From Kitasatospora acidiphila (GTDB taxonomy: Bacteria > Actinomycetota > Actinomycetes > Streptomycetales > Streptomycetaceae): a DNA stretch of 64,000 bases. The notes under the pieces were generated by a model. It saw nothing but the letters and a program-made list of their open reading frames with translations, was not told the DNA's origin and searched no databases. Below are positions 51,804 through 60,934 of this stretch, one piece after another (the stretch's first letter is position 1; each line of letters opens with the position of its first letter). The translations under genes were made by a program, and so were the position numbers. The stretch spans positions 5,136,501-5,200,500 of the forward strand of contig NZ_VIGB01000003.1 in NCBI RefSeq assembly GCF_006636205.1, written 5' to 3'.

Positions 51804-54800
51804 GTCTGGTGGCTCAGCGGATCGCGGCCGTGCGGGCCGCCGGACAGGGCAGTGGGGTGCTGCTCTCCGGCCGAGTGGTGCTGACCGCCGCCCATCTGCT
51901 GGCCCCCGCCTCGCCCGCGCCGGGCGTGATCGAGGCCGCCGTGCCGGGCGGACGCGGCTGGATGCGCTGCACCCCGCTGTGGCGCTCGGCCGAGGCCGAC
52001 GTCGCCGTGCTGCTCGCCGCCGGCGACCTGGTCCGGCCCGAGATCGCCGCCGACTTCGACGAGCTGCGCTGGGGCCGGATCGACGACCTGGAGCCGGTGC
52101 CGCTCTGCCATGCGATCGGCTACCCGGCGGCCGGCCGGGAGGACGGCGGGGTGCTGCGCAGCCACCAACTGGTGGGCACCCTGGCCCCCGCCACCGGCCT
52201 GGGCGGCAACCGGCACGTGCTGGCCACCCAGCACCAGCCGCCCGGCCCGGTCGCCGGCGCCGACTCGCCGTGGTCCGGCATGTCCGGCGCCCCGGTGGTC
52301 TTCAACAACCTGCTGCTCGGCCTCGCCACCGCCGACGTGGCGCCGGGCGTCTGGCACCATTCCCAGCTCGGCCTGGTGCCGCTGGCCCCGCTGCTGGCCG
52401 ACCCGGGTTTCGCCGCGCTGCTGGCCCGCCGGCTGCCGGCCCCGATCCGGGTCCGGGGAATCGCCCAACGCGAGCGCCAGGACGCCGAGTTCGAGGAGGA
52501 GTACGCCCGCAGCATCCGCCGTGAGCACGGCCGTCTGAAGATCTTCGGGCTGCCGCAGTCGCTGCGCTGGGACCTCGGCACCGCCTACCTGAGCCTGCAG
52601 GCCCTGAAGGTGACGGAGCACCAGCCGCACGTCGAACGCACCCCCGGCACCGGCGAACTGCTGCTCGACCGCACCGGGCGGCGCGGCCGGGTGGAGAGCC
52701 TGCTCAAGGACCGCCGCCGGGTGCTGCTGCGCGGCCAGGCCGGCTCCGGCAAGACCACCCTGCTGCAGTGGCTGGCCGTCAACGCCGTCTCCGGCAGCCT
52801 GGTCGGCGAACTCGCCGAACTCAACTACCGGGTGCCGTTCCTGCTGCGGCTGCGCACCATGTTCCAGCTGCGCAACCTGCAGCCGCGCCCCGCCGAGTTC
52901 CTCGCCATGGACCGCAGCCCGGTCGCCGCCGACCAGCCCCCGGGCTGGGCCGACCGCCTGTTCGCCGCAGGCCGGGCCATCCTGCTGGTCGACGGACTGG
53001 ACGAGATCCCGCAGGAGAACCGGGACGAGGCCGGCGAGTGGCTGGCCGACCTGCTGGAGCTCTACCCCAACTGCTTCACCCTGGTCACCGTGCGCCCCAC
53101 CGGAGTTCCCGCCGACTGGCTGCACCGCCAGCGGTTCGAGGAGTTGATGCTCTGCCCGATGGACGAGTGGGACCGCAGCCGCTTCGTGGAACGCTGGCAC
53201 CAGGCCGCCCTGGCCGCCGAACGGGACGCCACCGACGACCCCACCCCCGCTGAACTCGCCGCCCTGGAAGGTCGGTTCCGCGAGATGACGGACGCCCTGC
53301 GGCGAGCCCTGCGGCAGTCCCCGGAACTCGACCTGCTCACCGACAGCCCGCTGCTGTGCGCCATGATCTGCGCCCTGCACCGGGAGTGGGAGGGCGGGCT
53401 GCCCGAACGCAAGATGGAGGTCTACGAGTCGGCCCTCGACATGCTGCTGCTGCGCCGCGACAAGCAGCGCCGGATCGCCGCCCTGCCGGAGGGCCGCCAG
53501 CTCGGCCGCGAGGAGCAACTCGCCCTGCTGCAGCGGATGGCGGCCTGGCTGGTGCTCAACGGCCAGCACGAGGGCGACCACGAGGACGCGCTGCGGCAGA
53601 TCGAGCAGGTGCTGCCCAGCCTGCCCGCGGCCCACGGCAGCCTCGGCGCCGAGCAGGTGCTGCGCCACCTGGTGGAACGCACCGGCCTGCTCACCGAAAC
53701 CAGCGTCGCCACCTTCGAGTTCGTCCACCGCACCTTCCAGGACTACCTGGCGGCACGGGAGTTCATGGAGGACCGGGACTTCGGGCTGCTGGCCGGCCGG
53801 GCCGCCGACGAGCAGTGGGCCGACGTGGTCCGGATGGCCGTCGGCCACTGCTCGCACCGCGACCGGGCCGTGCTGCTGCGCCGCCTGCTGGCCGCCGCCA
53901 ATGCCGGCCCGCAGGCCCGCACCGCCCGCTGGATCCGGCTGATCGCGGCCGGCTGCCTGCCCTATGCCTCGGTGCTGGACGAGGCCGTCCGGGCCGAGGT
54001 GCTGGCCCAACTGCGCCCGATGCTGCAGCTGTTCCCGCACGAGGAGGAGGCCGCCTACGAGCCGCGCGAATGGCAGGCGCTCTACGCGGTCGGCGAGGAC
54101 CTGCTGCCGCTGCTCACCCCCGACACCGATCTGCCGCTCTGGCTGGTCGTCCGGCTGCTGGAGCGGATGGGCGGCCCGGAGGCGCTGGACCGGCTGGTCG
54201 CGATCAACACCAGGATCGCCGCCGAGCAGGGCGGACAGCCGGCCCTGGCCTCCCGGGAGGTGCTGGCCCGGGCCTACCAGCAGGCCGGCGACCTGGCGCA
54301 GGCGATTCCCGCGCTGGAGCAACTGGTCGCGCTCTCCGAGCAGTTGATGGGCCAGGGGCACCCGGACACGTTCGACGCCCGGCTCCGCCTGGCCGACGCC
54401 TACCTGGAGTCCGGCGCGCTGGCCGGTGCGCTGCCCCGGTACGAGCAGCTGCTGGCCGACGCCGAGGCCCGGGCCGCCGCCGTCGACCTGCTGGAGATCC
54501 GCAGCCGGCTCGGCGCCGCCTACCTGGAGGCCGGCGCGCTCGGCCGGGCGCTGCCGCTGTTCGAGCGCCTGATCGCCGAGGCCGAGGAACTCAGGGGCCG
54601 GGACAGCCCCGAGGCGCTGGCCGCCCGCGGCCGGCTCGGCGCCGCCCAGCGTGACGCCGGCCAACTGGCCAAGGCGATCACCAACTTCGAGTGGCTGCTG
54701 ATGGACGCCGAGCGGGCCCTCGGCGAGGACCACCCGGACACCCTGGTGATAAGGACCGACGCCGCCGCCGCGCAGGCCGAGGCCGGCGACCTGACCCGGG

Positions 54801-55468
54801 CCATCTCGGCCCTGGAGCAGATCCAGGCGGACGCGGCCCGGGAGCTCGGCGAGCACTACCCGACCACGCTGACCGCCGCACTGCGACTGGCCAACGCCTA
54901 CGCCGAGGCGGGCGACCTGTTCAAGGCCGTGCCGATCCTGGAGGCGGTGGACCAGGCCCGCACCCGGGTGTTCGGCGAGGACCACCCGGCCACCTTCACC
55001 GCCCGCCGCCACCTCGCCGTCGCCTACCTCGGCCAGGGCGACCACGGACTGGCGCTCGGCCTGCTGGAGGCCACCCTGGCGCGCGCCCGCCAGGCGCTCG
55101 GCGAACGCCACCCGGAGCCGCTGTCGCTGCGGCACGAGCTCGGCGTGGCGCAGCGGCTCGACGGCGAGCCGAGCCGGGCGGTCGACCTGCTCTCCCGGGT
55201 GCTGGGCGACCGCTGGGTGCTGCTCGGCGAGCGCCACCCCGACACCCTGCGCACCCGGCACCAACTGGCGCTGGCCTACTGGGCCGCCGAGGACTCCCGG
55301 CAGGCCACCGAACTGGCCGGGCGCACCCTGGCGTTGTGCGAGACCCATCTCAGCCCGGACCACCCCCTGACGGTGGCGGTGCGGGACAGCCTGGACCCGG
55401 CGAACCGGCAGGTCCAGCTGATCCGCCAGCTGCCGAGGAGCCGTCAGGTGCCGTTCGCCGAGTCGTAG
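51800..55468 (+). CDS. Trypsin-like protease-NACHT NTPase-TPR protein
   Basis: A 1222-residue, three-part protein starting at TTG 51800. Residues 1-200: trypsin fold with catalytic His32 (LTAAHLL), Asp67 (EADVAVLL) and Ser162 (SGMSGAPVV). Residues about 290-560: STAND/NACHT NTPase with Walker A GQAGSGKTTLLQWLA (about 312) and Walker B AILLVDGLDEIP (about 393); winged helix-like region after. Residues about 780-1200: kinesin-light-chain-like TPRs with repeated GExHPxT linkers. This is the layout of predicted immune/conflict proteins in which ligand sensing by the repeats drives NTPase oligomerisation and activates the protease. All catalytic residues are present. Confidence 0.88.
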   Translation: MSLVAQRIAAVRAAGQGSGVLLSGRVVLTAAHLLAPASPAPGVIEAAVPGGRGWMRCTPLWRSAEADVAVLLAAGDLVRPEIAADFDELRWGRIDDLEPVPLCHAIGYPAAGREDGGVLRSHQLVGTLAPATGLGGNRHVLATQHQPPGPVAGADSPWSGMSGAPVVFNNLLLGLATADVAPGVWHHSQLGLVPLAPLLADPGFAALLARRLPAPIRVRGIAQRERQDAEFEEEYARSIRREHGRLKIFGLPQSLRWDLGTAYLSLQALKVTEHQPHVERTPGTGELLLDRTGRRGRVESLLKDRRRVLLRGQAGSGKTTLLQWLAVNAVSGSLVGELAELNYRVPFLLRLRTMFQLRNLQPRPAEFLAMDRSPVAADQPPGWADRLFAAGRAILLVDGLDEIPQENRDEAGEWLADLLELYPNCFTLVTVRPTGVPADWLHRQRFEELMLCPMDEWDRSRFVERWHQAALAAERDATDDPTPAELAALEGRFREMTDALRRALRQSPELDLLTDSPLLCAMICALHREWEGGLPERKMEVYESALDMLLLRRDKQRRIAALPEGRQLGREEQLALLQRMAAWLVLNGQHEGDHEDALRQIEQVLPSLPAAHGSLGAEQVLRHLVERTGLLTETSVATFEFVHRTFQDYLAAREFMEDRDFGLLAGRAADEQWADVVRMAVGHCSHRDRAVLLRRLLAAANAGPQARTARWIRLIAAGCLPYASVLDEAVRAEVLAQLRPMLQLFPHEEEAAYEPREWQALYAVGEDLLPLLTPDTDLPLWLVVRLLERMGGPEALDRLVAINTRIAAEQGGQPALASREVLARAYQQAGDLAQAIPALEQLVALSEQLMGQGHPDTFDARLRLADAYLESGALAGALPRYEQLLADAEARAAAVDLLEIRSRLGAAYLEAGALGRALPLFERLIAEAEELRGRDSPEALAARGRLGAAQRDAGQLAKAITNFEWLLMDAERALGEDHPDTLVIRTDAAAAQAEAGDLTRAISALEQIQADAARELGEHYPTTLTAALRLANAYAEAGDLFKAVPILEAVDQARTRVFGEDHPATFTARRHLAVAYLGQGDHGLALGLLEATLARARQALGERHPEPLSLRHELGVAQRLDGEPSRAVDLLSRVLGDRWVLLGERHPDTLRTRHQLALAYWAAEDSRQATELAGRTLALCETHLSPDHPLTVAVRDSLDPANRQVQLIRQLPRSRQVPFAES

Positions 55469-55848
55469 TCGGAGCGGGCCGCGAGCACCTCGTCCATGTT
55501 GGCCTCGGCCCAGCTCATGATCGCCCGCATCACCGGGAGCAGGCCCCGGCCGAGCGGGGTGAGCGCGTACTCCACCCGGACCGGCACTGCCAGGGTGACG
55601 GTCCGGGAGACCAGGCCGTCGCGCTCCATGGCGCGCAGCGTCTGGGTGAGCATCTTCTGGCTGATCCCCGCCACCCGCCGCGACAGGTCGCCGTAGCGCT
55701 GCGGCTGCTCGGCGAGCGCGTTGATCAGCAGGCTGACCCACTTGTCGCTGATTCGGTCGAGGAGTTGGCGGGTCGGGCACTCGGCCACATAGGCGTCGTA
55801 GGCCAGTTTGGCGTCGGCGCGCTGCTGGGCGGCCGTTCTGGTGGCCAT
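55444..55848 (-). CDS. HxlR-family regulator
   Basis: This 134-residue winged-helix protein has the HxlR signature CPTRQLLDRISDKWVSLLIN and RYGDLSRRVAGISQKMLTQT, LRAMERDGLVSRTV. The Cys in AECPTRQ may be the redox- or electrophile-sensing residue typical of the family. It is divergent from the oxidoreductase gene at 55960, its probable target, and its 3' end overlaps the end of the convergent protease-NACHT-TPR gene by 25 bases. Confidence 0.9.
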   Translation of the reverse strand: MATRTAAQQRADAKLAYDAYVAECPTRQLLDRISDKWVSLLINALAEQPQRYGDLSRRVAGISQKMLTQTLRAMERDGLVSRTVTLAVPVRVEYALTPLGRGLLPVMRAIMSWAEANMDEVLAARSDYDSANGT

Positions 55849-55959
55849 GCCGGGACTCCCCTCCGGGTGCGGTACGCACCGTGAAGTGCGTTCTTCCCGG
55901 CAGAGCGTAGCTCTCCCTAGGTTAGTGGCAACAGGTGTGACAGAGACGGGAGTTCGGTG

Positions 55960-56904
55960 ATGCGTGCAGTGGTGGTACGGGAGTTCGGCGGGCCCGGGGC
56001 GCTGACGGCGGTCGAGGTGCCGGTGCCGGTCCCCGGGGCCGGGCAGCTGCGGATCGAGGTGGCCGCGGCGGGGGTGAACCCGGTGGACGCGGTGACCAGG
56101 TCGGGGGTGCTGGCCGAACTGGGGCTGCTGCCGCGGTTGGCGGGGTCAACGGTCGGGATCGGCTGGGACGTTGCGGGAACGGTCGCCGAACTGGGCCCGG
56201 GCACCCAGGAATTCGCCGTCGGCGACCGGGTGATCGGGCTGCGCGACCGCCTGGACGTGCCGCTCGGCGCCTATGCCGAGCACCTCGTCCTGGACGCCTC
56301 GGCGGTGGCCCCGCTGCCCGACGGGCTGTCGGCGGTGGCGGCGGCCACCCTGCCGCTGAACGCGCTGACGGCCGACCAGGCCCTGGACCTGCTGGACCTG
56401 CCGGCGGGGGCGAGCCTGCTGGTCACCGGCGCGGCGGGCGGGGTGGGCGGCTTCGCGGTGGAACTGGCCGCCCGGCAGCGCGGTTTGCGGGTGGTCGCGG
56501 TGGCGGGCGCGGCGGACCACGATGCGCTGCGGGCGATGGGCGCCCGGTGGCTGGTGGACCGTGAGGTGCCAGATCTGGCGGCGGCGGTACGCGAGCTGGT
56601 GCCGGGCGGGGTGGACGGCGCGCTGGATGCCGCGCTGCTGGGGATCCGGGCGCTGGGCGCGGTGCGCAACCGGGGCGCCTTCGTCTCGGTGGCGGGGGAC
56701 GTGCCGGTGGGGCTGCGCGGGATCCGGGTGCGGACGGTCTGGATCGCGGCGGACGGGCCCGCGCTGGGGCGGCTGGCGGAGCTGGCCGCCCGCGGGGAGT
56801 TGACCCTGCGGGTGGCGGACACCCTGCCGCTGGCGCAGGCGGAGCAGGCGCACCGGCGGCTGGCGCGGGGCGGGCTGCGGGGGCGGTTGGTGCTGGTGCC
56901 CTGA
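55960..56904 (+). CDS. NADP-dependent quinone oxidoreductase-like (MDR) protein
   Basis: This 314-residue medium-chain reductase without zinc ligands has EFGGPGALTAVEVPVPVPGA, GIGWDVAGTVAELGPGTQEF and the cofactor motif VTGAAGGVGGFAVELA (about residue 150). The family reduces quinones or enones and is commonly controlled by HxlR repressors sensing the same electrophiles. ATG 55960 is three bases after an in-frame GTG 55957. Sequence around the stop is echoed downstream. Confidence 0.9.
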   Translation: MRAVVVREFGGPGALTAVEVPVPVPGAGQLRIEVAAAGVNPVDAVTRSGVLAELGLLPRLAGSTVGIGWDVAGTVAELGPGTQEFAVGDRVIGLRDRLDVPLGAYAEHLVLDASAVAPLPDGLSAVAAATLPLNALTADQALDLLDLPAGASLLVTGAAGGVGGFAVELAARQRGLRVVAVAGAADHDALRAMGARWLVDREVPDLAAAVRELVPGGVDGALDAALLGIRALGAVRNRGAFVSVAGDVPVGLRGIRVRTVWIAADGPALGRLAELAARGELTLRVADTLPLAQAEQAHRRLARGGLRGRLVLVP

Positions 56905-56955
56905 ACCGGTGCTGGAGCTGCTGCCCTGAGCCTGGCGCCGGTGCTGGTGCCCTAG
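56889..56955. repeat. Stop-region echoes after the oxidoreductase gene
   Basis: The gene's last bases GGTGCTGGTGCCCTGA recur as a partial copy at 56908-56929 (GGTGCTGGAGCTGCTGCCCT) and nearly intact at 56939-56955 (CGGTGCTGGTGCCCTAG). Confidence 0.6.
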
Positions 56956-57025
56956 GGGGGCGCCCGCCAAGCGGAGAGAATGGCTCCGGACATCTTGTGA
57001 CGTACAGAGAAAGCGAAGCCTCACC

Positions 57026-58399
57026 ATGGATCTCGGCGTGCGCTGGAAGCTGCACGGTGACGGGCGCACGCCCGCGCCGGGGGCGGTCGTCCGCCCCGAC
57101 GAACGGCTCTCCTGGCCCCGTACGGTAGGGCTCGGAGCCCAGCACGTGGTGGCCATGTTCGGGGCCAGCTTCGTGGCGCCGGTGCTGATGGGGCTCAACC
57201 CCAACCTCGCGATCATGATGTCCGGCGTCGCGACCGTGATCTTCCTGCTGGCGACCCGCGGCCGGGTGCCCAGCTACCTCGGCTGTTCGCTCTCCTTCGT
57301 GGGGGTCGCCGCGGTGATCCGGGCGCAGGGCGGCACCAGTGCCACGGTGACCGGTGCGGTGTTCGTGGTCGGCGTGGTGCTGTTCCTGGTGGGCGTCGCG
57401 GTCCAGCGGTTCGGGGCGCGCATCATCCACCTGGCGATGCCGCCGATCGTGACCGGCGCGGTGGTGATGCTGATCGGGTTCAACCTCGCCCCCGTGACCG
57501 CGTCGACCTACTGGCCGCAGGACCAGTGGACGGCGCTGCTGGTGATGCTCTTCACCGGGCTGGCCGTGGTGGCGCTGCGCGGCTTCTGGTCGCGCATCGC
57601 GATCTTCCTCGGCCTGCTCTTCGGCTACGGGATCTCCTGGGCGTTCGACCGGATCTTCGGGAAGATCCACTCGATGGGCCCCGGCGGCACGGTCACCGAC
57701 CACTGGCGCCTGGACCTGTCGGGCGTCGGCAAGGCGGACTGGATCGGCCTGCCGTCGTTCCACGGCCCGTCCTTCCAGTGGTCCGCGATCCTGGTGGCGC
57801 TTCCCGTGGTGATCGCGCTGGTCGCGGAGAACGCCGGGCACATCAAGGCGGTCGGCGAGATGACCGGTGCCCAGCTGGACGACAAGCTGGGCACGGCGAT
57901 CTCCGCGGACGGTGTCGCCTCCATGCTCTCCACCGCGGTCGGCGGTCCGCCCAACACCACGTACTCCGAGAACATCGGCGTGATGGCCGCCACCCGGGTC
58001 TACTCGACGGCCGCCTACTGGGCGGCGGCCGGCTTCGCGCTGCTCTTCGGCATCTGCCCGAAGTTCGGCGCGATCGTGGCCGCGATCCCCGGTGGGGTGC
58101 TCGGCGGCATCACCGTCATCCTCTACGGCATGATCGGCCTGCTCGGCGCGCAGATCTGGAGCCGGTCCAACGTGGACCTGCGCAATCCGCTCAACCTGGT
58201 GCCGGCCGCGGCGGGCATCATCATCGGCGTCGGCAACGTCACGCTGAAGTTCAGCAGCAACTTCAGCCTCAGCGGCATCGCGCTGGGCACGCTGGTCGTC
58301 ATCACCGGCTACCACGCACTGCGGCTGCTGGCCCCCGCGCACCTCAAGACGCAGGAGCCGCTGCTGGACGAGGGCACCTCCTCGTACGACGAGGAGTAG
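57026..58399 (+). CDS. Uracil/xanthine permease (NCS2 family)
   Basis: A 457-residue nucleobase:cation symporter of the UraA type. Early motif QHVVAMFGASFVAPVLMGLN, the conserved region VALVAENAGHIKAVG with the Glu of substrate binding, and GGPPNTTYSENIGVMAATRV with the second Glu, are all present. About 12-14 membrane helices. Start ATG 57026. The last codons GAGGAGTAGGCG are echoed 20 bases on (GGGGAGTAGGCG). A strong palindrome ends the transcript. Confidence 0.93.
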   Translation: MDLGVRWKLHGDGRTPAPGAVVRPDERLSWPRTVGLGAQHVVAMFGASFVAPVLMGLNPNLAIMMSGVATVIFLLATRGRVPSYLGCSLSFVGVAAVIRAQGGTSATVTGAVFVVGVVLFLVGVAVQRFGARIIHLAMPPIVTGAVVMLIGFNLAPVTASTYWPQDQWTALLVMLFTGLAVVALRGFWSRIAIFLGLLFGYGISWAFDRIFGKIHSMGPGGTVTDHWRLDLSGVGKADWIGLPSFHGPSFQWSAILVALPVVIALVAENAGHIKAVGEMTGAQLDDKLGTAISADGVASMLSTAVGGPPNTTYSENIGVMAATRVYSTAAYWAAAGFALLFGICPKFGAIVAAIPGGVLGGITVILYGMIGLLGAQIWSRSNVDLRNPLNLVPAAAGIIIGVGNVTLKFSSNFSLSGIALGTLVVITGYHALRLLAPAHLKTQEPLLDEGTSSYDEE

Positions 58400-58431
58400 G
58401 CGGCGAGTGGGCGGGGAGTAGGCGCTCGCTC

Positions 58432-58475
58432 AGGGGCGGGTGGCTGACCAAGCACTTGGTCAGCCACCCGCCCCT
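58432..58475. terminator. 44-bp near-perfect palindromic terminator
   Basis: Arms of 21 bases at 58432-58452 and 58455-58475 (outer AGGGGCGGGTGG, inner CTGACCAAG) are exact complements separated by two bases. It sits between convergent permease and NmrA-like genes. Confidence 0.8.
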
Positions 58476-58480
58476 CGTCG

Positions 58481-59341
58481 TCAGCCCCCGAACACCGGCG
58501 CGTGGTCGGCCGCGAAGTCGGCGAAGGAGCGGGCCGGGTGGCCGGTCAGCTTCTCGACGTCGGAGCTGACCGCGCCCGCGCCGCCGCCCGCGTAGAAGGT
58601 GTAGAGCTCGATCAGGCCCTCGGCGCGCCACGGGTCCCAGCCGGCGCCCAGCATGCCGGCCAGCGCGGCCTGCGGGTCGGCGGCCTGGTACGCCACCTCG
58701 CGGCCGGCCACGGCGCCGAGCTGCTCGGCGATCTCCTCGTGGGTCAGCCCGGCCGGCCCGGTCAGCGTGTAGACCGCGCCCTCGTGCCCCTCGCCGGTCA
58801 GCACCGCGACGGCCGCGTCCGCGACGTCCCGCGCGTCCACCCAGGAGACCGGGGCGTGCCCGGCGGCAGCCGTGAGCCGGCCGGCCTTGACCGCGTCGGC
58901 CATGCCCAGGAAGTTCTGGTGGAAGCCGTTCGGCGCCAGCACCGTCCAGGGCAGCCCGCTGGCCTCCAGGTGCGCGTGGCCCGCCACATGGGCGGAGAGG
59001 AAGCGCACGCCCTCCGGCTTGTACTCCACCCCGGCGGCCGCGTGCAGCACGATCCGCGGCTGCCGCCCGGTGCGCACCGCGGCGTCGATGATGTTGATCT
59101 CGTGCTGCGCCATCTCGGGGTGGACGGCCACCAGCAGGTAGACCACGTCCGCGCCGGCCAGGGCGGCGTCCAGCGAGGCCGGGTCGGTGTAGTCGGCGGC
59201 CACCACCTCGACGCCCTCGTCCCACTCGGCGGGGCGCGACCCGGGGTCGCGCACCAGCGCGCGCACGCTCTCGCCGCGCTCGCGCAGCCCGCTGACAACC
59301 TTCGACCCCACGGTGCCGGTGGCACCGGTGACCACGATCAC
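58481..59341 (-). CDS. NmrA-like NAD(P)-binding protein
   Basis: This 286-residue Rossmann protein begins at GTG 59341, with GGGAGA upstream; the cofactor motif IVVTGATGTVGSKVV is at the N-terminus. NmrA/HSCARG features include RALVRDPGSRPAEW, DVVYLLVAVHPEMAQHEINI and WTVLAPNGFHQNFLG. Atypical SDR lacking a clear Tyr-Lys pair; relatives act as redox sensors or quinone reductases. Ends next to the large palindromic terminator. Confidence 0.88.
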   Translation of the reverse strand: MIVVTGATGTVGSKVVSGLRERGESVRALVRDPGSRPAEWDEGVEVVAADYTDPASLDAALAGADVVYLLVAVHPEMAQHEINIIDAAVRTGRQPRIVLHAAAGVEYKPEGVRFLSAHVAGHAHLEASGLPWTVLAPNGFHQNFLGMADAVKAGRLTAAAGHAPVSWVDARDVADAAVAVLTGEGHEGAVYTLTGPAGLTHEEIAEQLGAVAGREVAYQAADPQAALAGMLGAGWDPWRAEGLIELYTFYAGGGAGAVSSDVEKLTGHPARSFADFAADHAPVFGG

Positions 59342-59493
59342 GAATGTCTCTCCCGTTCGTACCAGCAACTGCTCTGATGACCAGTCATCCGGACTATGGC
59401 AGCGGCTCCTTGGGTGATCAAGGTCTGATTCGCACTCGTTCGATCAGCCAGGCTCATCGATCGGGTGCGGCCCAGTGGCTCGGGGGAAAAGCA

Positions 59494-59525
59494 GTGGCGG
59501 CGGTCAGCAACCTGACCGCCGCCAC
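59494..59525 (-). terminator. Terminator of the L,D-transpeptidase gene
   Basis: Perfect 14-base arms GTGGCGGCGGTCAG and CTGACCGCCGCCAC with loop CAAC, 30 bases beyond the stop. Confidence 0.8.
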
Positions 59526-59554
59526 TCAGCCACGCAAAGCTGACGCCCTGCCGG

Positions 59555-60760
59555 TTACGACCACTGGGCCCAGGGCAGGTTCCAGCCGCCCAGGCCGTTG
59601 TCCGGAGCGACCGGCTCACCGACCGAGTGCTGGACGATCACCACGTCACCGATGATCGAGTCGCCCCAGAACTTGCCGGCCACCGAGTCGTCCTCGCCCT
59701 GGTCGGTGTCGGGCAGGCCGATGCAGCCGTGGCTGATGTTCGCCTTGCCCGCCCAGTCGACGGCCTTGGGGTTGCCGTGGACGTAGGAGCCGGTGTCGGT
59801 GATCTTCAGGCCGTGCGGCTCGTAGACGTCGTAGCCCGCACCCTTGATGTTGGTGGTCTTGGAGTCCATGTGGACCATCCGGTCCTTCTCGAAGACCACC
59901 ATGGTGCCGTTCCAGGACGGGTTGTCGTCGGCGCCCGCGGTGATGGCGATGGTCTTCGTCGGGGCGCCGTCCTCGACCACGGTCATCTGGTGGGTGCCGG
60001 CGTCCGCCGTGCTGACCTTCGAGCGGCCGATGGTGAAGGCCTCGTCGGTGTCCGAGTCGCCGTAGACGCCGGGGGAGAGCTCGACGCCGGAGACCCGGCG
60101 GTGCACGCTCACCTTGGTGCCGGGCTTCCAGTAGTTCTCCGGGCGCAGGTCGAGGCGGTTGGGGCCGAACCAGTGGCCCTTGACGGTGGTGCCGTCCGTC
60201 GCCTCGACGGTGATCGCCTGCTCCGCCGCCTGCTTGTTGGTGACCGCCTTGTCGAAGGTGACGCTGATGATCATGCCGACGCCGTACGTCGCATTGTTGT
60301 CCAGGTTGTCCCGGACCCTCTCGGTCTTGCTCGGGGTGAGGGTGCTGAAGCTGCTGGTGGTCGTGGTCGCCACCCCGGAGGCGTCGACCGCGTTGGCGTT
60401 CACCTGGTACTTGGTGGACACCGACAGTGCGGCCGTGGGCGCCCAGCTCCCGTCCGGGCCGACCGTGCCGGCGACCGGCTTGCCGTCCGGGCCGGTCACC
60501 GTCACCTGGGTCAGCTTCCCGTCGGTCACCGACACCTTCACCGCACCGCTGGGCGCCACGTTCTGCGACCCGTCGGCGGGCAGCACGGCCAGGGTGGCCG
60601 CGGACGGCTTCGCCTGGGCACCGCTGTGGCCGGCTGCGGCCGGGGCGGTGGCGGACCCTCCGGTGCCGCCGCCGGTCCCGCTGCTGCAGGCTGTGGTCAG
60701 CAGCAGCGCACCGCCGAGCAGCAGTGCAGCAACGGTGCCCGGTATGCCCCTGGAGCGCAT
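59555..60760 (-). CDS. Lipoprotein L,D-transpeptidase
   Basis: A 401-residue cell-wall enzyme forming 3-3 peptidoglycan crosslinks. Start ATG 60760; signal peptide VAALLLGGALLLTTACSS with lipobox. Two Ig-like domains follow (TLAVLPADGSQNVAPSGAVK, TPSKTERVRDNLDNNATYGV) and a YkuD catalytic domain with the cysteine in KANISHGCIGLPD and upstream His in GSYVHGN. This is the actinobacterial Ldt architecture. Sequence upstream of the ATG in frame is not preceded by a good ribosome site. Confidence 0.92.
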   Translation of the reverse strand: MRSRGIPGTVAALLLGGALLLTTACSSGTGGGTGGSATAPAAAGHSGAQAKPSAATLAVLPADGSQNVAPSGAVKVSVTDGKLTQVTVTGPDGKPVAGTVGPDGSWAPTAALSVSTKYQVNANAVDASGVATTTTSSFSTLTPSKTERVRDNLDNNATYGVGMIISVTFDKAVTNKQAAEQAITVEATDGTTVKGHWFGPNRLDLRPENYWKPGTKVSVHRRVSGVELSPGVYGDSDTDEAFTIGRSKVSTADAGTHQMTVVEDGAPTKTIAITAGADDNPSWNGTMVVFEKDRMVHMDSKTTNIKGAGYDVYEPHGLKITDTGSYVHGNPKAVDWAGKANISHGCIGLPDTDQGEDDSVAGKFWGDSIIGDVVIVQHSVGEPVAPDNGLGGWNLPWAQWS

Positions 60761-60934
60761 TGTTCGTTCCCCCCACATCGTGGTGATCCTTATGCTTCTT
60801 CGACTCCCCATGGTGCCAAATGGATGCACCGTGAATGTGACTGTCACACAATCAGGACATTCGGGGGTTCGGGGCAGGGTAGCGAGCTCCCCCGTGGCTG
60901 CTTCTTCCGGGCCACCCCTTTGAGCTGCCCCTCG

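Noticed and set aside
51461..55879. A 1472-codon open frame on the minus strand opposite the protease-NACHT-TPR gene
   Set aside because: It is the mirror of a GC-rich coding sequence, with low-complexity Gly/Gln/Arg composition and no domains. The plus-strand protein has clear catalytic motifs.
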